Virus record (IMG/VR): IMGVR_UViG_3300037117_000312
Span: 1 to 42,110 of that record
DNA: 42,110 nucleotides
Strand: one strand, 5' to 3'
DNA from: a virus
Both the position numbers and the translations under genes were made by a program. Position 1 is the first letter of the stretch. Every line of letters begins with the position of its first letter. Of this stretch, positions 31,894 through 39,425 are shown one piece after another. Under the pieces are notes generated by a model. That model was given only the letters and a program-made list of their open reading frames with translations, made no database searches and was not told the origin of the DNA.

Positions 31894-32418
31894 ATGCTCA
31901 CGAGCCTCATGCTCGCGCCGGCGGCAAATGCCACCTACGTCACGACGTCGGGACAGGCATATCTGTCGAACGGCTACGGTGTCATCAACAATATCCAGAC
32001 GACGCAGGACCAAACCGACCTCGTCGCTGCCGGTTGCGCGATCCTGTCGCCGCCGCCCACCGATCTTCTATTTTATCTCAGAGCCGCAAACTTCAACGTC
32101 ACCACCGATCAAATTCTGACGCCGACCTTCAACGGCAAGTTTCGCGCGAAGCGGATCGTCGTCATCAATACGTCGGTCAATGGTATGAGCACCGCCGCAG
32201 GCGGTGTCTACACCGCGGCGAGCAAAGGCGGTTCGGCGATCGTCTCTACTGGACAGATCTACACAGGTCTCACCAATGCGCTGACGGCACTCGAACTCAC
32301 CCTGGCGCTTCCGAACCTCGCCTTCGTTGCCGGGACGCCGCTCTATTTTGCCCTGACGACGGCGCAGGGCGCAGCCGCATCCGCCGACATCTATGTCTAT
32401 GGCGACGTCTACGTTTGA
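31894..32418 (+). CDS. Hypothetical tail-associated protein
   Basis: This 174-aa protein starts MLTSLMLAPAANATYV, contains QAYLSNGYGVINNIQTTQDQTDLVAAGC, and ends in a beta-rich region (ADIYVYGDVYV). The N-terminal segment resembles a motif in phage fibre proteins that stops short, with a Cys then a Pro-rich turn. The C-terminal 100 residues look like a beta-rich domain. It is the last gene of the virion operon and may be a minor fibre or receptor-side component. It has a GGGAG ribosome site (31881-31885). Confidence 0.7.
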   Translation: MLTSLMLAPAANATYVTTSGQAYLSNGYGVINNIQTTQDQTDLVAAGCAILSPPPTDLLFYLRAANFNVTTDQILTPTFNGKFRAKRIVVINTSVNGMSTAAGGVYTAASKGGSAIVSTGQIYTGLTNALTALELTLALPNLAFVAGTPLYFALTTAQGAAASADIYVYGDVYV

Positions 32419-32652
32419 GTAACGTCGAAGATGCAGGGCATTCAATATGCCGTCTTCTCAGCGAAAGCTGGCTCCTGGCGAGCCTGCTTGGTGCGTTGGG
32501 AGGTTCTTGGGTGGGAAGCGGGTGGCCGCACAAATAGATTTGATCGATACACTAGCAACTTGTGTGGTGCGATTCGCGAAGAAGAGAAACAGTTCCACGT
32601 GCCCAGAGAGAAACCAGCTTTACCGACCATGTTCTGAACGTACCGAGCAATG
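32419..32652. other. Junction between tail operon and cargo island
   Basis: This 234-base gap lies between the rightward tail operon and the leftward HNH gene. A short hairpin GGCAT-TCAAT-ATGCC (32437-32451) followed by a T-rich stretch is a weak terminator candidate. A 68-aa frame at 32431-32637 has no ribosome site and no recognisable features. No lysis gene is present here, although this is the usual place for endolysin and holin. It is a plausible insertion point of the cargo. Confidence 0.45.
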
Positions 32653-33645
32653 TCAGCTCGCGATGCGCGTTTTAAACGCTCGCCAACGCTTTTCCAAGAG
32701 CAACCTTGCGGGCCGCTTCTTCCCGCTTGTTTGCAAGGTGCGCCCGTTGAGCTGGGCGTAACCCGAGGAAAGCGCCTGGGGGTGAAACTCGATCCGTAGG
32801 CTTTCTGGCTCAATGCCGAGCAAATCGAGGTCGAATAGCGTATGCAGGTCCGCCCGCAACAGCAGACCATTCTGGACGTGATGGCTGGCTTCGCCACGGT
32901 AGGGCCAGATATGCGCCGCTTCGACTATCTCAAAAAGACCGCAGCCTGAAACCATGCACATGGCACCGTAGCGACGCCGCAACTGATCGCGAAACTTGCG
33001 TTGCCCACGGCGCAACTTGATCTCGCGAAGCACGGTTTTGCGAAGATCGTCCGAAGATAGGTCCGGATCGCTCTCATCAGCATCTTCGAGCCCATCGTTA
33101 GGGTCCGGGCGAACATTCTGGGCCGCCAAGTCGAACAACGCCGAAAGCTTGGGATCAGCTTTCACGAGGACACCTTCAAGGGGGCCGGGATTCACCTCTT
33201 CGATGGCAAGCTGGTCGTTTGGCCGGAGTGCAGCAGCTTTCAGATGCGTGACCGGAATTCCGGGGGGAACACCTCTGAAGGTTCCGCCATAGCTGGCCTC
33301 AAAGGCCGTGACCTTTACACTATCGATCGTCGGCTCGTCGAACTCATGATTGTTCACGCAGCGCCAGCGCGGGAGCTTTGTATGTCGCTCCTTTATACCG
33401 ACTGAACCGCATTTCGGACACCGGCGCCGAACCTTCGACGCGGTTTTCGAGGTCACCTTCTCAATAATCGCGATCCCGGTCAGTGACTTTCGATCGCGAA
33501 TGAAGACGAGATCACCTACGGCGAGTTGTCGAGAATTTGGAACGTTGCTGTCATATCGATAAGTATGTTGCGGATCATCGACGTATCCGACGTTCCCGCC
33601 GTACTGGCGATCATCACCTAATGCTGTGAGAGCCCATGCGCGCAT
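32653..33645 (-). CDS. HNH endonuclease with PUA/EVE-like start and zinc ribbon
   Basis: This 330-aa predicted restriction-type nuclease has three parts. The N-terminal domain (about 1-70; AVGDLVFIRDRKSLTGIAIIE) resembles PUA/EVE-like modified-base readers. A zinc ribbon follows with Cys76, Cys79, Cys96 and His100. After an acidic linker (180-200) comes an HNH domain from residue 213: CMVSGCGLFEIVEAAHIWPY with catalytic His245, Asn259 in VQNGLLL and His268 in DLHTLFD. HNH_2-type proteins of this shape occur in restriction systems, including some that cut modified DNA. In frame an upstream TTG exists at 33663, but ATG 33645 begins the conserved MRAWALTALGDD. It is last in the leftward operon, 51 bases after the receiver gene. 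Target sequence unknown. Confidence 0.88.
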   Translation of the reverse strand: MRAWALTALGDDRQYGGNVGYVDDPQHTYRYDSNVPNSRQLAVGDLVFIRDRKSLTGIAIIEKVTSKTASKVRRRCPKCGSVGIKERHTKLPRWRCVNNHEFDEPTIDSVKVTAFEASYGGTFRGVPPGIPVTHLKAAALRPNDQLAIEEVNPGPLEGVLVKADPKLSALFDLAAQNVRPDPNDGLEDADESDPDLSSDDLRKTVLREIKLRRGQRKFRDQLRRRYGAMCMVSGCGLFEIVEAAHIWPYRGEASHHVQNGLLLRADLHTLFDLDLLGIEPESLRIEFHPQALSSGYAQLNGRTLQTSGKKRPARLLLEKRWRAFKTRIAS

Positions 33646-33696
33646 CGGAAGGCCTATTTTCAAGACACGGATCTTCTGGTTTCACCATCATTTGCG

Positions 33697-35052
33697 TCAG
33701 ACCCTCAAAATGCCAGGACGCGAAAGATACACGTTTACGTGAGATATGAGTGTCATGAGCAGTTGTTCGCGGAGTCGGTAGCGCACTACCCATTGAGCGG
33801 CCTGCGCAGCTGGCAGCGTAATCGGGAATCTGCAATTCACGTGTAGCGTGAAGGCTCCTCCAACTCCGTCCAGTGTGAGTACAGGGGTTGCCCATTCTGA
33901 AGCCGGAGATATCGATGGCGTTCCATCGGGAAGCGGCTGGCGTTGAATTCCGGATGGAAGCTCCAGCGCCAACAAGTAAGTCAGTGGCCCGCGACGCCCT
34001 TGTGCGTGATCGCACGCCGCACCAACCCGAACGAGACATGGTCTGCAGTTTGGCCGGTCAGCGGGGGCAATCTTGAACTCATCGCCATATATCTGTCCTT
34101 CTGTCACGCCAAACAGGCTCTGCAAACTGGCGTTGTTCCAACGATCGGCTGGAAACTGGACAACTGCACCCCAATCAGTTGACCGGATTACCTCCGGACC
34201 GGGCACCGCGAGATGAAGCATGCGATTTATGCGCCCTGACTCTTCGGCCGTTAGCTGAGGTAGCTGACCGGTCAGCCTGGTAACAGCTTGCGACCACAGC
34301 TGTGACGCCTGGGCACTAGCAGCCTGATTGACAATACGATCTGCCAAAATTGGTGCCAAAGCTGACGAGATCGCCGCCCGCGGATCAGCCGCAACATTTC
34401 CCCTGCCGACAGCCTCACGAGCAAGCCTACTAAGAACAACATCAAGGGCCGCCGGAAACGCGGTCGTCGTTCGCTCCGCAGCAGGCACTAATGATGCGAG
34501 TGTCGATAGAGTCGCACCGGCCGCCGCCAGCAGATCACCTTCCCAATCAAGCAGTGCCCGAAGTTGCGGCACAGAGTTGATCTCAGCTTCGACGCAATCG
34601 CGTAGCGCTGTGGCCGCTGCATCCGAAATCGGACCTCCGGTCGCGACATTGATGTACTGGGTCTTGTCCAGAGCCAGCACCGCGACAGGACGGGAATACG
34701 GCTTCTGGGGATCAATGTTCGCGTTGAGATAGTCAGTAAGCCCCTGCCGCAGCTGGGCATGTTCGGTCCACACGATGAGAACGTAGGGGCCGCCGTCTTC
34801 ATGGATATTGTTTTCAAGCAACGATGCGATCAAGGCGTAGTGCTGTGTAGGATCAGTCGTTGCACCGCTGTCCACCAAGTGAAGATCAACCAGCAGGCAG
34901 CGGATACCTCTGAAGTGATTGCGATCCAGCGCCCCGGCTGGGTTGTAGTGCACGCCCAAGCAGGGCGACCCCAACTGTCGGAAGACCTCGATGATCGCTC
35001 GCAAATGAGTTTCCTTGTCATCTATGACTAGAACTCGTGGAGCGGCAAACAT
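33697..35052 (-). CDS. Receiver-domain protein with large C-terminal domain
   Basis: The N-terminal 130 residues are a CheY-like receiver with complete acidic pocket: Asp11-Asp12 (VLVIDDK), phosphoacceptor Asp56 (LLVDLHL), Thr96 (LIVWTE) and Lys130 (ALDK). So it can be phosphorylated. The remaining 320 residues are not a known output domain. They include a possible metal site (CRPC, then ACDH, residues 335-352) followed by a beta-rich end. No DNA-binding HTH is evident, so output is probably not classic transcription. Its ATG overlaps the stop of the GHKL gene (ATGA), which argues for strict stoichiometry and a kinase-receiver pair. The downstream gene is the HNH nuclease. Confidence 0.85.
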   Translation of the reverse strand: MFAAPRVLVIDDKETHLRAIIEVFRQLGSPCLGVHYNPAGALDRNHFRGIRCLLVDLHLVDSGATTDPTQHYALIASLLENNIHEDGGPYVLIVWTEHAQLRQGLTDYLNANIDPQKPYSRPVAVLALDKTQYINVATGGPISDAAATALRDCVEAEINSVPQLRALLDWEGDLLAAAGATLSTLASLVPAAERTTTAFPAALDVVLSRLAREAVGRGNVAADPRAAISSALAPILADRIVNQAASAQASQLWSQAVTRLTGQLPQLTAEESGRINRMLHLAVPGPEVIRSTDWGAVVQFPADRWNNASLQSLFGVTEGQIYGDEFKIAPADRPNCRPCLVRVGAACDHAQGRRGPLTYLLALELPSGIQRQPLPDGTPSISPASEWATPVLTLDGVGGAFTLHVNCRFPITLPAAQAAQWVVRYRLREQLLMTLISHVNVYLSRPGILRV

Positions 35053-37214
35053 CAGACTTTCTCCGCCGCACCAAACACAAGTGCGAGCACTGCGCCGTCG
35101 ATGCCTTCCGGCACGTCGGCTTCGGCGGCGTCTGGAAACGCTAGCCGACCGCGGTTCAATTCCATGACCATGTTTGTGTAATAAAGTCCGATCCCCATGC
35201 CGTCCGGGCGCCTGCTGAAAAACGGCCGAATTAGCCGTTGGGGATCATCTTGGAATCCAGGACCGTTGTCGGCAACCACCACAGCGGGTCCCTCCGCCAT
35301 GTCAGTGTTGATGTTGATGTAGATCGTTCTGCGCTCTCCCGTGTTCGCGCTGTCGTCAGGCCACCTCACACGGAGCCAGTAAAACGCGTTATCGAGGAGA
35401 TTGTTCAGCGCGCCTAGCGCGAGGCCAAACGCGAACGTGAGTTTGACGTCTGGAAAGTTCTCGTCCAGCGCTGGACATACGAGCCGGACCTTGTGGCTTC
35501 TGAACCTGACCTGGTTGATATCGCGAACCTGCCGGATCAACGCCTTCAGACTGTTTTCGCGCCGGTCGCCCTTCCGAAGAAGCTCTGTAAACCCGTCAAG
35601 GATTCGAACCAGCTCCTTGGCCTGTGTCTGAATGGTTTCGAGCTTCGTACCTGAGGCAATGGCGTCATGAAGCACCCGAACGCCCTGCTCCACTTCATGA
35701 AACACGACCGAAAGGCCCATGCCCGATAGTCCAGCGCGCAGCATTGCATCGCGCATCTCTTCATAGTCTCGCTCGACCTTATCAATCAGCGGGTCCAGCT
35801 CAGCCGACAGATGGTGTTGGCGAACGGCATCGCGCAATTTTTCAAGGGGCTTCGAAATTTTCTCGACTTCCGGATCGCGACCGGTGTCCGTGAGCTTCCG
35901 GATGTTGTCCTTGTCGATCTTCCGTTCGACTTCGAGGACAGCCAGGCCACCAAGGACAATTTTCTTCAAACGGCGAAAGGCATCGTTGTCGACAAACCCT
36001 TCGCGATTTGTCTTCTCCTGCAACGCTTCGCTGGCTTCAAGTGACAGATCGATGGCGCCGACAACTATGTTCCGACTGATGTTTCGAGTGGGTGTATTTA
36101 CTCGTCTGAGGTCCAGGCCAAGCCAGTCGTCACTCGGTTCGCCGTAATTGTAGACCCGGATGCCGTCGCGATAGACGCGCACGCCACCGTTCTCATCCAG
36201 AAAGTTTCCCAACAGCTGGGAATCGCCAAGCTTGTTGAGTACTACTTTTTCGCGGTCATAGACAAAGAACTCTCCCGTTACCGGTCCGATACCATCTGCG
36301 AGCTTGGAACCTGCAACAATCGATTTAGGCCGCCCCGTCTTGACCCCTTGCGCGCTGCCAAATTCGTCATAATCCCGATCCTGCACCACCAGCAAAGGCT
36401 GCTCTTTCTTAGACTCTTCACGCTTCTCCAGCTTGATCCCGGAGACGCCGCGAAATTCGTATTTCCATTCGAGCAAGCCATTCTTGAATAAAAAACGGAA
36501 GTGCCAAGGGGCCCTCCCCAGAAGTCCTTCGACGTCGGGAACACTCTCTATCCAGTCGGGATGCTCTGGAACCTTCAGAATGGCCTTGAAGTGATCGGAC
36601 TTCGTTCCAAACGGCGACGATATTGACGTGATCTGGCGAAGCAGCCTGCGAATATCACCGCGCGACCAGTTGTTCTCTCTCAGGTTCGAGATCGTGATCC
36701 TGGTGCCAGTGCTGTCCTTGAATACCTCTGGCTCGCGGGTCCGCACCGACACTTCTGCATCCGAAAGAAACGGTTTGCGGATCAACGCTGTCCAGTCAAT
36801 TGTCACAACGCATTCAGCGCTGTCTTTCGCGCGCGTTACCAGTTCGATCTGTTCGCCAAGCTTATGAACCGCAAATCTGCCAACGCCCTTCTCCCCCAGT
36901 GGGAGCCGGTTCAACCTTGTACGCCGCCGCGCCCTACGCTGAAGGTCCCTGTGGTCATGCGCGGGCACGAGCCAGATGTCACGGATCGTCTCCAGTGTCA
37001 TTCCGTCGCCGTCATCCCTGACTGTAATAAGCGTGCTCGGCGTACCGATCTTGTCGATGGTGACGACGACCTCAGTAGCGTCAGCATCGTAGGCATTTTT
37101 GACAAGCTCAAAGACAGCGAGCCGGGACGTTCCAATCAGCTGGTCGCCCAGCAATTGCAGGAGCCGGGCTCTCGGCCGAAACGGCAGATTCAGTTCTTCT
37201 CCGGGGTTGCTCAC
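35052..37214 (-). CDS. Dual GHKL ATPase with Hsp90/MutL-like and histidine-kinase-like modules
   Basis: This 720-aa protein has two ATPase modules. The N-terminal one (about 15-200) has the GHL pattern: N-box Glu36 to Asn40 (FELVKNAYDADA), DDGDG at 67-71, and GEKGVGRFA at 107-115. A central S5-like part follows (GGVRVYRDGIRVYNYGEP at about 343-360). A coiled helical part (450-560) contains FHEVEQGVRVLHD with His506, similar to a histidine-kinase H-box. The second ATPase has LNNLLDNAFYW (603-613), ADNGPGF from 648 and DGMGIGLY (671-678). Similar GHKL proteins occur in restriction operons (MutL-like and MORC-related proteins). The gene lies 22 bases after the RHH gene and is coupled to the receiver gene. 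Kinase activity is inferred. Confidence 0.86.
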   Translation of the reverse strand: MSNPGEELNLPFRPRARLLQLLGDQLIGTSRLAVFELVKNAYDADATEVVVTIDKIGTPSTLITVRDDGDGMTLETIRDIWLVPAHDHRDLQRRARRRTRLNRLPLGEKGVGRFAVHKLGEQIELVTRAKDSAECVVTIDWTALIRKPFLSDAEVSVRTREPEVFKDSTGTRITISNLRENNWSRGDIRRLLRQITSISSPFGTKSDHFKAILKVPEHPDWIESVPDVEGLLGRAPWHFRFLFKNGLLEWKYEFRGVSGIKLEKREESKKEQPLLVVQDRDYDEFGSAQGVKTGRPKSIVAGSKLADGIGPVTGEFFVYDREKVVLNKLGDSQLLGNFLDENGGVRVYRDGIRVYNYGEPSDDWLGLDLRRVNTPTRNISRNIVVGAIDLSLEASEALQEKTNREGFVDNDAFRRLKKIVLGGLAVLEVERKIDKDNIRKLTDTGRDPEVEKISKPLEKLRDAVRQHHLSAELDPLIDKVERDYEEMRDAMLRAGLSGMGLSVVFHEVEQGVRVLHDAIASGTKLETIQTQAKELVRILDGFTELLRKGDRRENSLKALIRQVRDINQVRFRSHKVRLVCPALDENFPDVKLTFAFGLALGALNNLLDNAFYWLRVRWPDDSANTGERRTIYININTDMAEGPAVVVADNGPGFQDDPQRLIRPFFSRRPDGMGIGLYYTNMVMELNRGRLAFPDAAEADVPEGIDGAVLALVFGAAEKV

Positions 37215-37236
37215 TAGGTGTTCACCATCTTACAAA

Positions 37237-37464
37237 TCACTCGCGCGGCTTTCTTCGATCCTGCAACTCTGCGTCTGCTATTCGAAATCCTGACGCGCGC
37301 AGAGCTCGAAGAATAATCGTACGCTGTGTGGTTCCCTCCATCGCTGCCCGCACTCCAATTTCATGCTTTACATGGGGCGGCAACATGACTTGCAGTGCTA
37401 CGTCACCATCCTCCCCTCGCTTCGCCCTGTTCTTGGGGATGGAACGCGCACGCAAAGAGCTCAT
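37237..37464 (-). CDS. Small ribbon-helix-helix-like regulator
   Basis: This 75-aa protein has a basic start (MSSLRARSIPKNRAKRG), then a strand DVALQVMLPP, helix HVKHEIGVRAAMEG and helix TTQRTIILRALRASGF. That is the ribbon-helix-helix layout of small repressors or antitoxin-like regulators. AGAGG lies seven bases before the ATG at 37464, strong support for a real gene. It is the first gene of the leftward operon, 22 bases before the GHKL gene, facing the Dcm operon across the divergent promoter. It is a probable autoregulator of the operon; targets are not determined. Confidence 0.72.
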   Translation of the reverse strand: MSSLRARSIPKNRAKRGEDGDVALQVMLPPHVKHEIGVRAAMEGTTQRTIILRALRASGFRIADAELQDRRKPRE

Positions 37465-37731
37465 TTGCCGCCTCTAGTTCACTACTTCATGATATCAGGA
37501 CTTCCAGGATTGAACATCTCTTTGTTCGAGAGGGGGGTCCCGGCGATCGTCCCTCCCGATTCCCAATTCGTCGCCGCCCGGAAACGATCAAGTCCGCAAG
37601 GGCGTGCACCAGCAAAGTGCCCAAAAGTCACAGGAAAATACTTCGCGGACCTTATCGGCGTTCTTGCGTTGTTCTCCGGAAGCGAATCTGACATCCTGTC
37701 AAAAATCGACCTAGATGATTTGGGGGTGTCC
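37465..37731. promoter_or_regulatory. Divergent control region between the two cargo operons
   Basis: This 267-base gap lies between the RHH start and the methyltransferase start. A 13-base palindrome TGACATCCTGTCA is at 37689-37701. CTGACA (37688-37693) may be a -35 box, with a weak -10-like TAGATG 18 bases on, leaving a very short leader before the ribosome site GGGGG at 37722-37726. The palindrome overlaps that -35, so the HTH of the methyltransferase, which starts the next gene, could autoregulate here. The divergent operon promoter is not identified. Confidence 0.55.
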
Positions 37732-38964
37732 GTGACCGAGTTTGCTTCACTTCGTCAGAAGGCGGGACTGTCAGTGACGGACGCCGCACAACATCTCGGT
37801 TACACCGAACGCCAGATATACCGGCTGGAGAGCGGCGAGATTCAGGCCCGCAAGGCAATCCTCGATCTGTTACGCGCCATGCGGCCCGCGAATGACCGGC
37901 GCGACGAAGACAGCGCCAAGTTCACATTCATCGACTTGTTCGCTGGCATCGGCGGCATGCGGATGGGCTTTGAAGCTGCGGGCGGCAGATGCGTCTTCAC
38001 TTCGGAATGGAATACCTACAGCCAGAAAACCTACCGCGCGAATTTTCCGTCGGACGATCATGAGATTGCTGGCGACATTCGTGGAGTGCGCGAGCAGTAC
38101 ATCCCGGCGCACGATGTCCTGGTGGCCGGATTTCCGTGCCAGCCCTTTTCGATTGCAGGCGTGTCAAAGAAGAATGCGCTCAACCGTCCGCACGGTTTTG
38201 ACTGCGAAACCCAGGGCACGCTGTTCTTCGACATCGAACGCATTCTTGCGTATCACCGGCCCCGCGCTTTCCTGCTTGAGAACGTGAAAAACTTGGTCAA
38301 TCACGACCAAGGCCGCACGTTCGCCGTGATCCTGAACGTGCTCCAGCGCAAACTCGGCTATCACGTGAGCTGGCGGGTGATCGACGCCAAGCCGTGGGTT
38401 CCCCAACATCGCGAACGCACATTCATTGTCGGGTTCAGGGACAAGTCGGACTTTTCGATGGAGTCATTGGAGGTCCCTGATGTGAAGCGTGGACCCAAGC
38501 TGTCGAGCATTCTCCATTCGCACGCCGAGGAGCCCGAGTTTCCGTATTCGGTAGATGGCCGTGCGTCCGACAAGTACACGCTGACGCCGCACCTCTGGAA
38601 CTATCTTCAAAACTACGCGGCAAAGCATAAGGCTGCGGGTAATGGTTTTGGCTTCGGGATAAATGGCCCGGATAACGTGGCGCGCACACTCTCTGCCCGG
38701 TACTACAAGGACGGTTCTGAAATTCTCATCAAGCAGCGGGGCAAGCCACCGCGCCGTCTGACGCCGCGCGAATGCGCTCGGCTGATGGGTTTTGACGCAC
38801 CGGGAAGAATGCCCTTCAAAATCCCGGTCTCCGATACGCAGGCTTACAAGCAGTTCGGCAATGCTGTGGTTGTGCCGGTGGTGACAAAGGTAGCAAAATT
38901 CATGGCACCGCATATTGTCGCCGCCACGGAGACGCCAAAAAGAAAGCGGGCCACACGTGGCTGA
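37732..38964 (+). CDS. dcm: HTH-fused cytosine-5 DNA methyltransferase (Dcm type)
   Basis: This 410-aa enzyme transfers a methyl group to cytosine C5. The first 45 residues are an XRE-like HTH (VTEFASLRQKAGLSVTDAAQ, then RQIYRLESGE), as in some Dcm/EcoRII-type enzymes that repress themselves. Catalytic motifs follow in order: FIDLFAGIGGMRMGF, GFPCQPFSIAG with catalytic Cys136, LLENVKNL, QHRERTFIVGF, a target-recognition region, LTPRECARLMGF, and QFGNAVVVPV at the end. An upstream in-frame start at 37363 would overlap the RHH gene; I choose GTG 37732 because GGGGG stands before it and the HTH begins there. It starts a tight operon with vsr and an MvaI-like nuclease. CCWGG-type specificity is inferred from these partners. 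Confidence 0.93.
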   Translation: MTEFASLRQKAGLSVTDAAQHLGYTERQIYRLESGEIQARKAILDLLRAMRPANDRRDEDSAKFTFIDLFAGIGGMRMGFEAAGGRCVFTSEWNTYSQKTYRANFPSDDHEIAGDIRGVREQYIPAHDVLVAGFPCQPFSIAGVSKKNALNRPHGFDCETQGTLFFDIERILAYHRPRAFLLENVKNLVNHDQGRTFAVILNVLQRKLGYHVSWRVIDAKPWVPQHRERTFIVGFRDKSDFSMESLEVPDVKRGPKLSSILHSHAEEPEFPYSVDGRASDKYTLTPHLWNYLQNYAAKHKAAGNGFGFGINGPDNVARTLSARYYKDGSEILIKQRGKPPRRLTPRECARLMGFDAPGRMPFKIPVSDTQAYKQFGNAVVVPVVTKVAKFMAPHIVAATETPKRKRATRG

Positions 38965-39424
38965 TATCGTGGATGCGGCCACAAGAAGCCGGATGATGTC
39001 CGGCATCAGGTCGCGTCACACGAAACCCGAGCGGATCATCCGCAGCGGGCTGCACCGGCTCGGCTTCCGCTTCGGTCTGCACCGCAGGAAGCTGCGCGGC
39101 ACACCTGATCTGGTGCTGCCGAAATATCGAGCGCTGATCTTTGTCAATGGCTGCTTCTGGCACGGCCATTCCTGCAAACTGTTCAAGCTGCCCGGCACAC
39201 GCACAGAATTCTGGGGGGCCAAGATCGGCCGCAACCAGCAGAACGACACTGCGGCCAGGAGCGAACTGCTTCGTGATGGCTGGCGGGTTCTGACCGTCTG
39301 GGAATGTGCACTGCGTGGCAGGAAGGACCAGCAGATCGCTGCACAGCTGGCACGCATCGCGAAATGGCTGAAATCATCGCGCCGGTCACTGGAGCTTCGC
39401 GCTCCCCAAACCAAGGGGGCCTGA
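38957..39424 (+). CDS. vsr: Vsr very-short-patch repair endonuclease
   Basis: This 155-aa nicking enzyme repairs T:G mismatches left by deamination of 5-methylcytosine in the methyltransferase's sites. The pattern is complete: MMSGIRSRHTKPE, RGTPDLVLPKYRALIFVNGC, FWHGHSC with zinc and active-site residues, and a C-terminal WRVLTVWECAL. A GTG at 38957 overlaps the methyltransferase stop by eight bases, so it is coupled; a longer frame from 38915 lies inside the methyltransferase gene. It is commonly paired with Dcm-type enzymes. It follows directly from methyltransferase activity and so supports 5mC modification of the locus. Confidence 0.94.
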   Translation: MADIVDAATRSRMMSGIRSRHTKPERIIRSGLHRLGFRFGLHRRKLRGTPDLVLPKYRALIFVNGCFWHGHSCKLFKLPGTRTEFWGAKIGRNQQNDTAARSELLRDGWRVLTVWECALRGRKDQQIAAQLARIAKWLKSSRRSLELRAPQTKGA

Positions 39425-39425
39425 G

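Noticed and set aside
32431-32637. 68-aa plus-strand frame in the tail-cargo junction
   Set aside because: No ribosome site, no recognisable features, and the frame lies in what looks like non-coding junction DNA.
32447-32761. 104-aa plus-strand frame over the end of the HNH gene
   Set aside because: Antisense shadow of a well-supported nuclease with complete catalytic motifs.
37363-37731. Upstream extension of the methyltransferase frame
   Set aside because: It overlaps a well-supported minus-strand RHH gene with its own ribosome site, does not look like methyltransferase sequence, and the HTH plus a ribosome site support GTG 37732.
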